Translations under genes and position numbers: made by a program
Source of the DNA: CAYNWT01 sp964450955
Lineage (GTDB): Bacteria > Planctomycetota > Planctomycetia > Planctomycetales > Planctomycetaceae
Assembly (NCBI GenBank): GCA_964450955.1
Contig: CAYVFI010000067.1
Coordinates: forward strand, 1-15,974
DNA length: 15,974 bases
Direction of reading: 5' to 3'
In this document: positions 6,920 through 13,448 of the stretch, piece by piece
Layout of the letters: each line of letters begins with the position of its first letter
How positions within the stretch are numbered: position 1 is the stretch's first letter
Notes under the pieces: model-generated
The model's input: the letters and a program-made list of their open reading frames with translations, nothing else
What the model was told of the DNA's origin: nothing
Databases searched by the model: none

Positions 6920-6929
6920 GCACCGGTGC
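6920..6929. promoter_or_regulatory. GCACCGGTGC palindrome upstream of the sigma-54 promoter
   Basis: A perfect 10-bp palindrome lies about 85 bases upstream of the predicted amt transcription start, where sigma-54 enhancer sites usually lie. Its half sites GCACC/GGTGC resemble NtrC half sites, but the spacer of the classical NtrC site is absent, so the assignment to NtrC is doubtful. Confidence 0.25.
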
Positions 6930-6984
6930 CCGCCATTCAAACACAACCGGCGGAACGTACTGTAATCCGTTAGGTTTGGCCAAC

Positions 6985-7000
6985 CGGCACGCTTCTTGCT
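6985..7000 (+). promoter_or_regulatory. Sigma-54 (RpoN) promoter of amt
   Basis: CGGCACG-CTTC-TTGCT at 6985-7000 matches the -24/-12 consensus TGGCACG-N4-TTGCW at every position except the first T. The invariant GG (6986-6987) and GC (6998-6999) are separated by exactly 10 bases. Transcription would start near 7011, giving a leader of about 49 bases to the GTG at 7060. Ammonium transporter genes are classical sigma-54 targets, so the context fits well. Confidence 0.75.
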
Positions 7001-7059
7001 TAAGCCTTAACAATCTCTCTCTCTCAAACGACTCCCTTGGCTCAGGAAGACCCAGAACA

Positions 7060-8553
7060 GTGATTGGCACCAGCAAGTTTTTAAGACACTTCGTTTTTCT
7101 CGCGGGCATATTTCTGCTTCAAAACAGCATCGGTGTGGCTCAGGAGCCGGCCGTTCCCGCTGAACCTGTTGCGGCGTCAGCAGCTCAGGAAACAGCGGAA
7201 GCACCGCCGACTCCAGGCGAACTTGCTGTTTCGGCTTTGCGAGAAGACGTCAACATTCTCTGGACTTGCCTGGCGGCATTTCTGGTCTTCTTCATGCAGG
7301 CCGGCTTCGCACTGGTCGAAACCGGATTCACTCGAGCAAAAAACGCGTGCAACATCATCATGAAGAACCTGATGGACTTTTCCATCGGGTCCATAGCGTT
7401 TTGGTTGGTTGGGTTCGGGCTGATGTTTGGAGTCTCCAGCGGCTACATCGGAACCAGCCTGTTTGCATACGACGGATCACCTGTTGGCAATATTGAATCT
7501 GAAGGCTTCGGCTGGGCGTTTCTGATTTTTCAAACAGTCTTCGCCGCAACCGCCGCGACAATCGTCAGCGGTGCTGTTGCTGGCCGAACCAAATACGTCG
7601 GCTACCTGGCGTACTCAATCGCCATCACAATCATCGTTTATCCGGTGTTCGGTAGCTGGTGCTGGAACGGCCTCGTGTCTGCCGATGGCAGCGCTGGTTG
7701 GCTTGAAGGCATGGGCTTCCTTGACTTCGCCGGTTCTACTGTCGTTCACTCAGTAGGTGGCTGGGCGGCTCTTGCCGGAGCGATTGTCATTGGTGCTCGC
7801 AAAGGCAAATTCAAAAATGGTAAGCCGGTTCCAATTCCCGGGCACAATATCCCGCTGGCCGCGCTGGGTGTTTTCATCCTGTGGTTGGGTTGGTTCGGCT
7901 TTAATCCCGGCAGTACAACAGCTGTCGGTCGCGACATGGCCTACATCGCTGTCACAACCAACCTCGCAGCCGCAGCCGGAGCGGTGACTGCGATGATCGC
8001 TTCCTGGATTCTGTTCAAAAAACCAGACGTCTCTTTCGCCCTTAACGGAGCCCTGGCTGGCCTGGTCTCCATCACCGCTGGCTGCGACATCATGTCACCC
8101 GCCATGGCCGCATTGACCGGTGGTATTGGTGGGATACTTGTTGTGTTCTCTGTGCTTGGCATTGAGAAGCTGAAGGTAGACGATCCCGTGGGAGCCGTCT
8201 CTGTGCATGGCGTTTGTGGAGCGTGGGGAACCATCGCCATTGGAATCTTTTCCAGCGCGGCGGGTGGAGCTCAGCTTGGGATTCAACTGCTTGGCGTCGC
8301 GGCCGCCTTCCTGTGGGCGTTCCCGACCAGCTTCATTATTTTCACAATCATCAAACACACTATCGGTCTGCGGGCGTCTGCTGAAGACGAAGCTGTTGGC
8401 CTGGACCTGTCAGAACACGGAATGGCCGCGTACCCATCACCAAACTTCGGTGACAACATCGGCATTCCAGGATCTACGGTTGTCGCGTCTACCGCGCCAA
8501 AAAAAAGGGTCGTTAAGAAAAAGCGACGAGTCGCCGCTCCGGAAGGAGCCTAG
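7060..8553 (+). CDS. amtB: Ammonium transporter (Amt family)
   Basis: A 497-aa inner-membrane ammonium channel. The GTG at 7060 is chosen because it opens a signal peptide (FLRHFVFLAGIFLLQNSIGVAQ) downstream of the predicted sigma-54 start near 7011; AGGAAGA at 7044-7050 is a somewhat distant ribosome binding site. After an Ala/Pro-rich stretch (28-55) come about 11 membrane helices (65-435). Hallmarks are visible: the twin pore histidines H230 (FAGSTVVHSVGG) and H383 (SVHGVCGAWG), the Asp of the recruitment site D222, and the gate phenylalanines F161 (TVFAAT) and F281 (GFNPGS). The regulatory C-tail (GLRASAEDEAVGLDLSEHGMAAY) needed for GlnK control in the family is also present. It ends in an extra basic tail (KKRVVKKKRR). 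No glnK adjoins it in this window, so its PII partner must be encoded elsewhere. Transcription ends at the terminator 8602-8639. Confidence 0.96.
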   Translation: MIGTSKFLRHFVFLAGIFLLQNSIGVAQEPAVPAEPVAASAAQETAEAPPTPGELAVSALREDVNILWTCLAAFLVFFMQAGFALVETGFTRAKNACNIIMKNLMDFSIGSIAFWLVGFGLMFGVSSGYIGTSLFAYDGSPVGNIESEGFGWAFLIFQTVFAATAATIVSGAVAGRTKYVGYLAYSIAITIIVYPVFGSWCWNGLVSADGSAGWLEGMGFLDFAGSTVVHSVGGWAALAGAIVIGARKGKFKNGKPVPIPGHNIPLAALGVFILWLGWFGFNPGSTTAVGRDMAYIAVTTNLAAAAGAVTAMIASWILFKKPDVSFALNGALAGLVSITAGCDIMSPAMAALTGGIGGILVVFSVLGIEKLKVDDPVGAVSVHGVCGAWGTIAIGIFSSAAGGAQLGIQLLGVAAAFLWAFPTSFIIFTIIKHTIGLRASAEDEAVGLDLSEHGMAAYPSPNFGDNIGIPGSTVVASTAPKKRVVKKKRRVAAPEGA

Positions 8554-8601
8554 GATTCCCTAACCTCCCTCTACATATCTCACTCCACTTGATGTGTAGA
8601 A

Positions 8602-8639
8602 AGGGCCGGCAACTCCACGGTTGCCGGCCCTCTTTTTTT
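8602..8639 (+). terminator. Intrinsic terminator of amt
   Basis: A perfect 12-bp stem AGGGCCGGCAAC / GTTGCCGGCCCT around the loop TCCACG is followed, after one C, by seven Ts (8633-8639). It lies 48 bases after the amt stop codon and just before the converging DinB gene. The best terminator in the window. Confidence 0.95.
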
Positions 8640-8674
8640 ACACCCACTTCTCAAGACGCCCACGCGTCAGTTGC

Positions 8675-9190
8675 TTAAGCAGAACCAAGCCCCATCATGC
8701 GACGCCACGCGCTCATCTGCCCCATGTGGATCATGAAGTGGCCGCCAAGATAGAACGCCATCATCGATCCGACTGTCGAGAAGCGTTCTTTCATCGCATT
8801 CTCATTTGGGGCCGTCAAAGCTGAATCGGGCGCGTTGCTCAGGGCTTCGATGGCTGCTTTTTGAGTCGTAATCAGCCGCTCGGTAATCTCATCCATTGCG
8901 GGATAGATAGAACCGTCCGGGTCATCGACACAAGTTACGCCCTGGTCAAACACCTCAACAAACTTGTCGCTTGGCTTAAGGTTCGAAACGTCGCCGCCAA
9001 GGCCTTCGACCACGCGTGGGCTGTACAGGCTTAGGTGACCGTAAATGAAGGCCGGATGGTTCGACTCAATGACACCATTTTCGCCTGGCGCAAACCGCGC
9101 GAACTTGTCGGCAGTTACACCCGCCAGCAACTTCTCGCTATACCCGAGACTCAACTTCGCGGACTCCGCGATCATGATTCCAATAGACAT
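8675..9190 (-). CDS. DinB-superfamily protein
   Basis: A 171-aa protein. The ATG at 9190 has GGAGA six bases upstream on the minus strand, so this start is preferred over the longer open frame. It has the four-helix pattern of the DinB/DUF1993-like superfamily of small metal-binding proteins. Candidate metal ligands are H45 or H52 (HPAFIYGHL) in the early helix and H151 and H155 (GGHFMIHMGQMSAWRRMMG) in the last helix, in the usual HxxxHxGQ arrangement. There is no signal peptide. Members include thiol-dependent enzymes such as bacillithiol transferases and many uncharacterised stress proteins; the exact reaction here cannot be told. It converges on amt (121 bases between stop codons, with the amt terminator in the space) and diverges from the SGNH gene. 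Confidence 0.85.
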   Translation of the reverse strand: MSIGIMIAESAKLSLGYSEKLLAGVTADKFARFAPGENGVIESNHPAFIYGHLSLYSPRVVEGLGGDVSNLKPSDKFVEVFDQGVTCVDDPDGSIYPAMDEITERLITTQKAAIEALSNAPDSALTAPNENAMKERFSTVGSMMAFYLGGHFMIHMGQMSAWRRMMGLGSA

Positions 9191-9247
9191 TTGATTCTCC
9201 AGAACTTGATGTTCCAATGCTGTGGATGTCCCGAACCGCCGGAATGC

Positions 9248-9311
9248 GAATCGATTCTTCCACTCACTGTTGCTTAGTAGCGACGACGGTACCATATTCG
9301 ATTGAACGAAT
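9248..9311. promoter_or_regulatory. Palindromes and weak promoter between the DinB and SGNH genes
   Basis: The 149-base divergent region holds a perfect palindrome GAATCGATTC (9248-9257) and an imperfect 16-bp palindrome ATTCGATTGAACGAAT (9296-9311). TTGCTT (9270-9275) and CATATT (9293-9298), spaced by 17 bases, could be a weak sigma-70 promoter for the SGNH gene. The second palindrome would overlap its -10 and start site, as an operator might. All matches are modest. Confidence 0.25.
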
Positions 9312-9339
9312 CAGCATGGTCTCTGTTTGAGAACTCACA

Positions 9340-11148
9340 ATGAACACACATCGTATTGTCCCCACCGTTTTCCTTCTGGCATGCGGTCTGTTCGTTCCGT
9401 CAGAAGTTTCGGCTCAACAGACAGACAGGAAATTCAATATTCCCGAAACCGACGATGGCCTGCCCGGCTCTGGTCCAATTCGGAGGTACGACTGGTTTCA
9501 AAAACTTTGGCAGAGCAAACGATCGGCGTGGGCCAAAGCGATTGAGAAGGATCAGACAGCACTCGTGTTTCTGGGGGATTCAATTACCCAGGGCTGGGGC
9601 GACAACATGGGCGACAGTTTTCCCGGCGTCAAAGTCGCGAACCGCGGCATCAGCGGCGACACAACACGCGGCATGCTGATTCGACTACAGGAAGACGTGC
9701 TGTCACTAAATCCGTCCGGTGTCGTCCTGCTTATGGGGACCAACGATCTGGAAGAAGGCGCGAAGCCGGCCACGATTGCAGCTAACGCGAAACTCATTAT
9801 CGACGAACTCAAAAAGCACAACGACCACATGCCCATCATCCTGTGTCGTGTGTTCCCAAGTTCGGAGTCAAAGAAACGCTCGGCCAAAGACATCAAAGAA
9901 ATCAATAAGCTGTACGCGAGGGCTGTCTACGGCGATCCTCAAATCACTGTCGTGGATACGTGGACGCTTTTCGCCAACAAGTCCGGTGACGCGAAGGAAG
10001 CTGAGTTCCCCGACCTGCTTCACCCAAACAAACGCGGATACACAAAGTGGGCAAACGCATTGCGCCCCATCCTGGCGACACATGGATTCGTGGAAAATGC
10101 GCCAGACAAATTCGTTAGCGAAGAAGGATTTGAGAGCCTCTTTAACGGAACCGATCTCACCGGCTGGGTTCAGCTGCCGACCACCGCAAGACAAAAAAAA
10201 CAAGCCGCCAATTGGAAGAAGAACGATCCCAATGCACCGCCGTGGCCCATCGTTGAGAAGCGAACGGAACTCAAGGGAAAGACCAGTCCCGACGGCCGGT
10301 ACGCTGCCATCAACGGTCGTCTGGTTGTCACAACACCAGCCCAGGGACGCCGCATCCAGCAACTGTGGACTGTGAAAGAATTCTCGGACGATTTTGTCCT
10401 GAAGCTCGAATTCCGAGCCACCCCAAACGCAGACAGCGGAATCTTTATTCGCGGCAAGCAGCTGCAGTGCCGCGATTTTGTGCTGGCTGGCCCTTACAAG
10501 AATCTCAAGCGCTACCGCCCGCAGGGGTGGAATGAGATGGTCATCAAAGTGAAGGGACAAGAAGCCTACTGCACCTGCAACGGCGAACTGCTGGAGGCGA
10601 AGTTTAAGGTTCCTGCTTCCGGCTCGATCGGCTTGGAAGGGGATCGAGGTCAGGTGGAGTACCGGCGAATCCGGATTGGCAAAGATGATGGCAACTTACT
10701 GGGCACGACCAACCGGGCAGCAGCGTGGCAGATCGAAGCACACGACGCCGGGAAAGCGACAATGGCCATCGACGGTGATAGCATCGTCCTGAAAACAACC
10801 AAAACCACGGACACAGACTGGCACGTTCAGGCTTACCAAGTGAACCTCACCTTGAAGAATGACACCGAATACAAGGTGACATTCCAGGCGAAATCTCCAG
10901 AAAGCATGACTGCAGTTCTGCTTGGCATGACGCACATGCCGGACAACTACCAGTCAATTGGCATATCGGAAGAATTCCAGCTGGAAGCCGACTACACCGA
11001 CTTTGAATTTACCTTCACCGCTACCAACGTCGCTGAAAAAAATCGACTTGGCTTTGTTCTTGGCCGGGAAGTCGGAACCGTACAGGTTAGAAACTTCAAA
11101 CTGGTTGAAACCGGTGGCCATGAAGCAGACTTCGACGGTACCCCATAG
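9340..11148 (+). CDS. Exported SGNH/GDSL hydrolase-DUF1080-carbohydrate-binding-like fusion
   Basis: A 602-aa secreted multidomain protein. The ATG at 9340 starts a good signal peptide (residues 1-25, cleavage after VSA). Residues 70-250 are an SGNH/GDSL esterase: block I FLGDSITQGWG with nucleophile S81, block II NRGISGD (G103), block III GTND (N135), and block V DLLHPN with D225 and H228. The catalytic set is complete. Residues 265-448 are a DUF1080 domain (SLFNGTDLTGW, DSGIFIRG, closing VEYRRIRIG). Residues 460-592 form a beta-sandwich resembling CBM4/9-type carbohydrate-binding modules (YKVTFQAKSPESMTAVLLG). The likely job is deacylation of an acetylated polysaccharide combined with action on, or binding of, the sugar chain outside the cell (inference). 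The ribosome binding site is weak. The BFD gene follows 41 bases later. Confidence 0.9.
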   Translation: MNTHRIVPTVFLLACGLFVPSEVSAQQTDRKFNIPETDDGLPGSGPIRRYDWFQKLWQSKRSAWAKAIEKDQTALVFLGDSITQGWGDNMGDSFPGVKVANRGISGDTTRGMLIRLQEDVLSLNPSGVVLLMGTNDLEEGAKPATIAANAKLIIDELKKHNDHMPIILCRVFPSSESKKRSAKDIKEINKLYARAVYGDPQITVVDTWTLFANKSGDAKEAEFPDLLHPNKRGYTKWANALRPILATHGFVENAPDKFVSEEGFESLFNGTDLTGWVQLPTTARQKKQAANWKKNDPNAPPWPIVEKRTELKGKTSPDGRYAAINGRLVVTTPAQGRRIQQLWTVKEFSDDFVLKLEFRATPNADSGIFIRGKQLQCRDFVLAGPYKNLKRYRPQGWNEMVIKVKGQEAYCTCNGELLEAKFKVPASGSIGLEGDRGQVEYRRIRIGKDDGNLLGTTNRAAAWQIEAHDAGKATMAIDGDSIVLKTTKTTDTDWHVQAYQVNLTLKNDTEYKVTFQAKSPESMTAVLLGMTHMPDNYQSIGISEEFQLEADYTDFEFTFTATNVAEKNRLGFVLGREVGTVQVRNFKLVETGGHEADFDGTP

Positions 11149-11189
11149 CCGTACGCCGCCGTTGTGCCGACCACTTAACAGACTCCGCC

Positions 11190-11483
11190 ATGAAACCAGA
11201 CGACAAACTCTGCTACTGCTTCCACATCTCGCAGCGCAAGGTGGTAAATTATCTGCGTATCAACAAACCGCGAGTGGCAAGTCAACTGGCCGATTGTGGT
11301 GGAGCCGGCACGGGATGCGGGTGGTGTGTTCCGTTTCTTAAGAAGCACTTCGCGACCTGGAAGGCAGGCACCGACACGGAAAGCGTTCAGATGACCGCTG
11401 CCGACTACGCTGCAGCCAGAGCCAACTATGTGCGGGATGGAAAAGGTAAGCCGCCGTCGGGGGCTGAGCCCTTGCCAGAGTAG
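11190..11483 (+). CDS. BFD-like [2Fe-2S] protein
   Basis: A 97-aa small iron-sulfur protein. Residues 5-55 form a Fer2_BFD domain: CYC (C8, C10) near the start and CGWC (C43, C46) after GAGTG give the CxC...CxxC ligand set for a [2Fe-2S] cluster; C36 is an extra cysteine. Bacterioferritin-associated ferredoxins of this type deliver electrons for release of stored iron, and the same domain occurs in NirB-like and other redox proteins. No ferritin gene lies nearby, so the partner is unknown. The C-terminal 40 residues are hydrophilic and Ala/Pro-rich. It sits 41 bases after the SGNH gene and 32 bases before the ATG of recQ on the same strand, so co-transcription is possible. The ribosome binding site is not obvious. 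Confidence 0.85.
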   Translation: MKPDDKLCYCFHISQRKVVNYLRINKPRVASQLADCGGAGTGCGWCVPFLKKHFATWKAGTDTESVQMTAADYAAARANYVRDGKGKPPSGAEPLPE

Positions 11484-11515
11484 TCGTTTTTTAACAGCCG
11501 CTTGGATTGAACCCG

Positions 11516-13423
11516 ATGGATAAACATCAACAGCTTAAACAGGTGTTTGGGTTCGATGAGTTCCTGTCCGGACAGGAAACGGTTGTCGATCAACTGCTGG
11601 CCGGCCATTCATCCGCGGCCGTATTCCCGACCGGCGGCGGCAAGTCGCTTTGCTATCAACTGCCAGCGCTGATGATGGAGGGCACAACCATTGTGGTCTC
11701 TCCGCTTATCGCGTTGATGAAAGATCAAATCGACACGCTGATCTCCAAAGGCGTTTCGGCCGCGCGGTTGGATTCGTCTTTGTCGCTGGAAGAATACCGC
11801 AGCATCACGCAGCGAATTCGGCAGGGTGAATTGAAATTACTGTACGTCGCACCTGAACGGTTCACCAACGAACGGTTCCGAGCGATGTTGAATACCATGA
11901 ACGTCTCGCTGTTTGCCATTGACGAAGCACATTGTATCTCTGAATGGGGCCACAACTTTCGTCCGGACTATCTGAAGCTGGCCAACTTTGCCAAAGACTG
12001 TAACGCTAACGTCATTCTGGCTCTCACTGCCACCGCAACCCCGGGCGTTCTGTCCGACATTTGCCGGTTCCTGGACGTCGATGCCAATCACGCAGTCCGA
12101 ACGCCGTTTTATCGCAGCAACCTGACCATCCTTAGCGATGTCGTTAGCAGTGAAGATCGCGACCAAACACTGCTGGACCGCATCCGCACGAGGTCACGCG
12201 GTCCAACAATTGTCTACGTCACACTACAAAAAACCGCTGAGTACGTCGCGCAGTTCCTGAAGAACAACGGGCTCCCCGCGCGAGCCTACCATGCTGGGTT
12301 GGATCCGGAGTTTCGTTCCGGTGTGCAAGAGTGGTTCATGCAGTCTGACGAATCAATTGTCGTAGCCACGATTGCGTTCGGAATGGGTATCGACAAATCC
12401 AACATTCGCTACGTCTACCACTACAACCTGCCTAAAAGCCTCGAAAATTTCGCCCAGGAAATCGGCCGCGCGGGGCGGGATGGGAAGCCATCGACATGCG
12501 AAACGCTGTACTGCGTTGATGACCTTAGCACGCTGGAGAACTTTGTCTTTGGCGACACACCGGAAGCAGCTTCGATTGGAACACTGGTCGATGATCTGTT
12601 CAATCAGGGCGATCAGATCACGGTTAGCGTCTACGGCCTCTCCCGAACCCACGACATCCGCGGCCTGGTGCTGCGAACACTGCTGACTTACATGGAACTG
12701 GACGGGTACCTGGCGGAAACAACGCCCGTGTATTCCAAGTATCAATTCATTCCGCAAATGTCGTCGTCTGAGATCCTGCAACAGTTCGAAGGCGAACGCC
12801 GTGACTTCCTGCTGGCGATGTTTCAGCAATCGACCAAAGCCCGGAAGTGGTTCTCGATTGACCTTGAATCAGCAGCCGCAAAATTAAACTGCGATCGCAC
12901 CCGCCTGGTCAAGGCTTTGGATTACCTTGCCGAACAAAACATGCTGGAACTCAAACCCAGCGGACTGGTCCATCGCTACAACAAGCTTCGAGAGCCCGAT
13001 AGCCGACACGAACTGGCCGATTCACTTCACAAACGAATGCAGCACCGCGAACAAAGTGATCTCGCCAGAATCGGCGAGGTTGTCGAACTACTGACGCAGC
13101 CGGGGTGCCAGGTAGATAAACTTAGCCAACATTTCGGCGAGAGCCTGGACAGCCCCTGCGGCCACTGCTCGCGGTGTTTGGACGCCGACGGCATGACCAT
13201 CCCCGAACGCCCGGCCGTACCGATAGATGAAGCAACATGGCGGCTGGCCAGCCAACTTCGACAGGCGACGCCAGCACTGGCATCACCGGTTCTGTTCACT
13301 CGGTTCTTGTGCGGCATCACGTCGCCGCGATTGACGAAAGAAAAGCTCAGTCGCCACAAGCTTGCCGGAAGCCTGGCCAATGTCCCGTTCCGACAAGTCC
13401 TCGAACGCGCCCGCGCGGAATGA
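11516..13423 (+). CDS. recQ: RecQ-family ATP-dependent DNA helicase, variant C-terminus
   Basis: A 635-aa superfamily 2 helicase of the 3'-to-5' RecQ type, acting in recombination and fork repair. The ATG at 11516 has GGA 9 bases upstream; a TTG at 11507 is an alternative start. The helicase core (about 1-340) is complete: motif I FPTGGGKS (K43), the RecQ motif 0 region (FGFDEFLSGQ), motif II DEAH (136-139) with the RecQ aromatic loop (CISEWGHNFRPDY), motif III TATATP, and motif VI QEIGRAGRDG (315-323). The zinc motif C531-x16-C548-x2-C551-x2-C554 matches RecQ spacing. It lies about 208 residues after motif VI; in E. coli RecQ the interval is about 50. The extra segment looks like a winged-helix unit (roughly 375-485). 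After the zinc motif only about 80 residues remain and no HRDC domain is visible. It is convergent with ggt, 25 bases away. Confidence 0.93.
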   Translation: MDKHQQLKQVFGFDEFLSGQETVVDQLLAGHSSAAVFPTGGGKSLCYQLPALMMEGTTIVVSPLIALMKDQIDTLISKGVSAARLDSSLSLEEYRSITQRIRQGELKLLYVAPERFTNERFRAMLNTMNVSLFAIDEAHCISEWGHNFRPDYLKLANFAKDCNANVILALTATATPGVLSDICRFLDVDANHAVRTPFYRSNLTILSDVVSSEDRDQTLLDRIRTRSRGPTIVYVTLQKTAEYVAQFLKNNGLPARAYHAGLDPEFRSGVQEWFMQSDESIVVATIAFGMGIDKSNIRYVYHYNLPKSLENFAQEIGRAGRDGKPSTCETLYCVDDLSTLENFVFGDTPEAASIGTLVDDLFNQGDQITVSVYGLSRTHDIRGLVLRTLLTYMELDGYLAETTPVYSKYQFIPQMSSSEILQQFEGERRDFLLAMFQQSTKARKWFSIDLESAAAKLNCDRTRLVKALDYLAEQNMLELKPSGLVHRYNKLREPDSRHELADSLHKRMQHREQSDLARIGEVVELLTQPGCQVDKLSQHFGESLDSPCGHCSRCLDADGMTIPERPAVPIDEATWRLASQLRQATPALASPVLFTRFLCGITSPRLTKEKLSRHKLAGSLANVPFRQVLERARAE

Positions 13424-13448
13424 ACCTGGCGGCACTGACAACCACGCT

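Noticed and set aside
6767..6946. 60-codon N-terminal extension of the DUF1080 protein
   Set aside because: The signal peptide starts at the ATG at 6766; the upstream part has no domain and lies in the divergent regulatory region.
6865..7059. 65-codon N-terminal extension of the ammonium transporter
   Set aside because: It would include the sigma-54 promoter, and the signal peptide would then be internal; GTG 7060 fits both promoter and signal peptide.
7060..9190. glnK (PII) next to amt
   Set aside because: Looked for on both sides; the neighbours are DUF1080 and DinB proteins, and no PII-like sequence is present in the window.
11461..11492. Possible terminator between the BFD-like gene and recQ (GGGC-TGA-GCCC and T6)
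   Set aside because: The stem is only 4 bp and lies inside the coding end; the T-run starts 15 bases after the stem.
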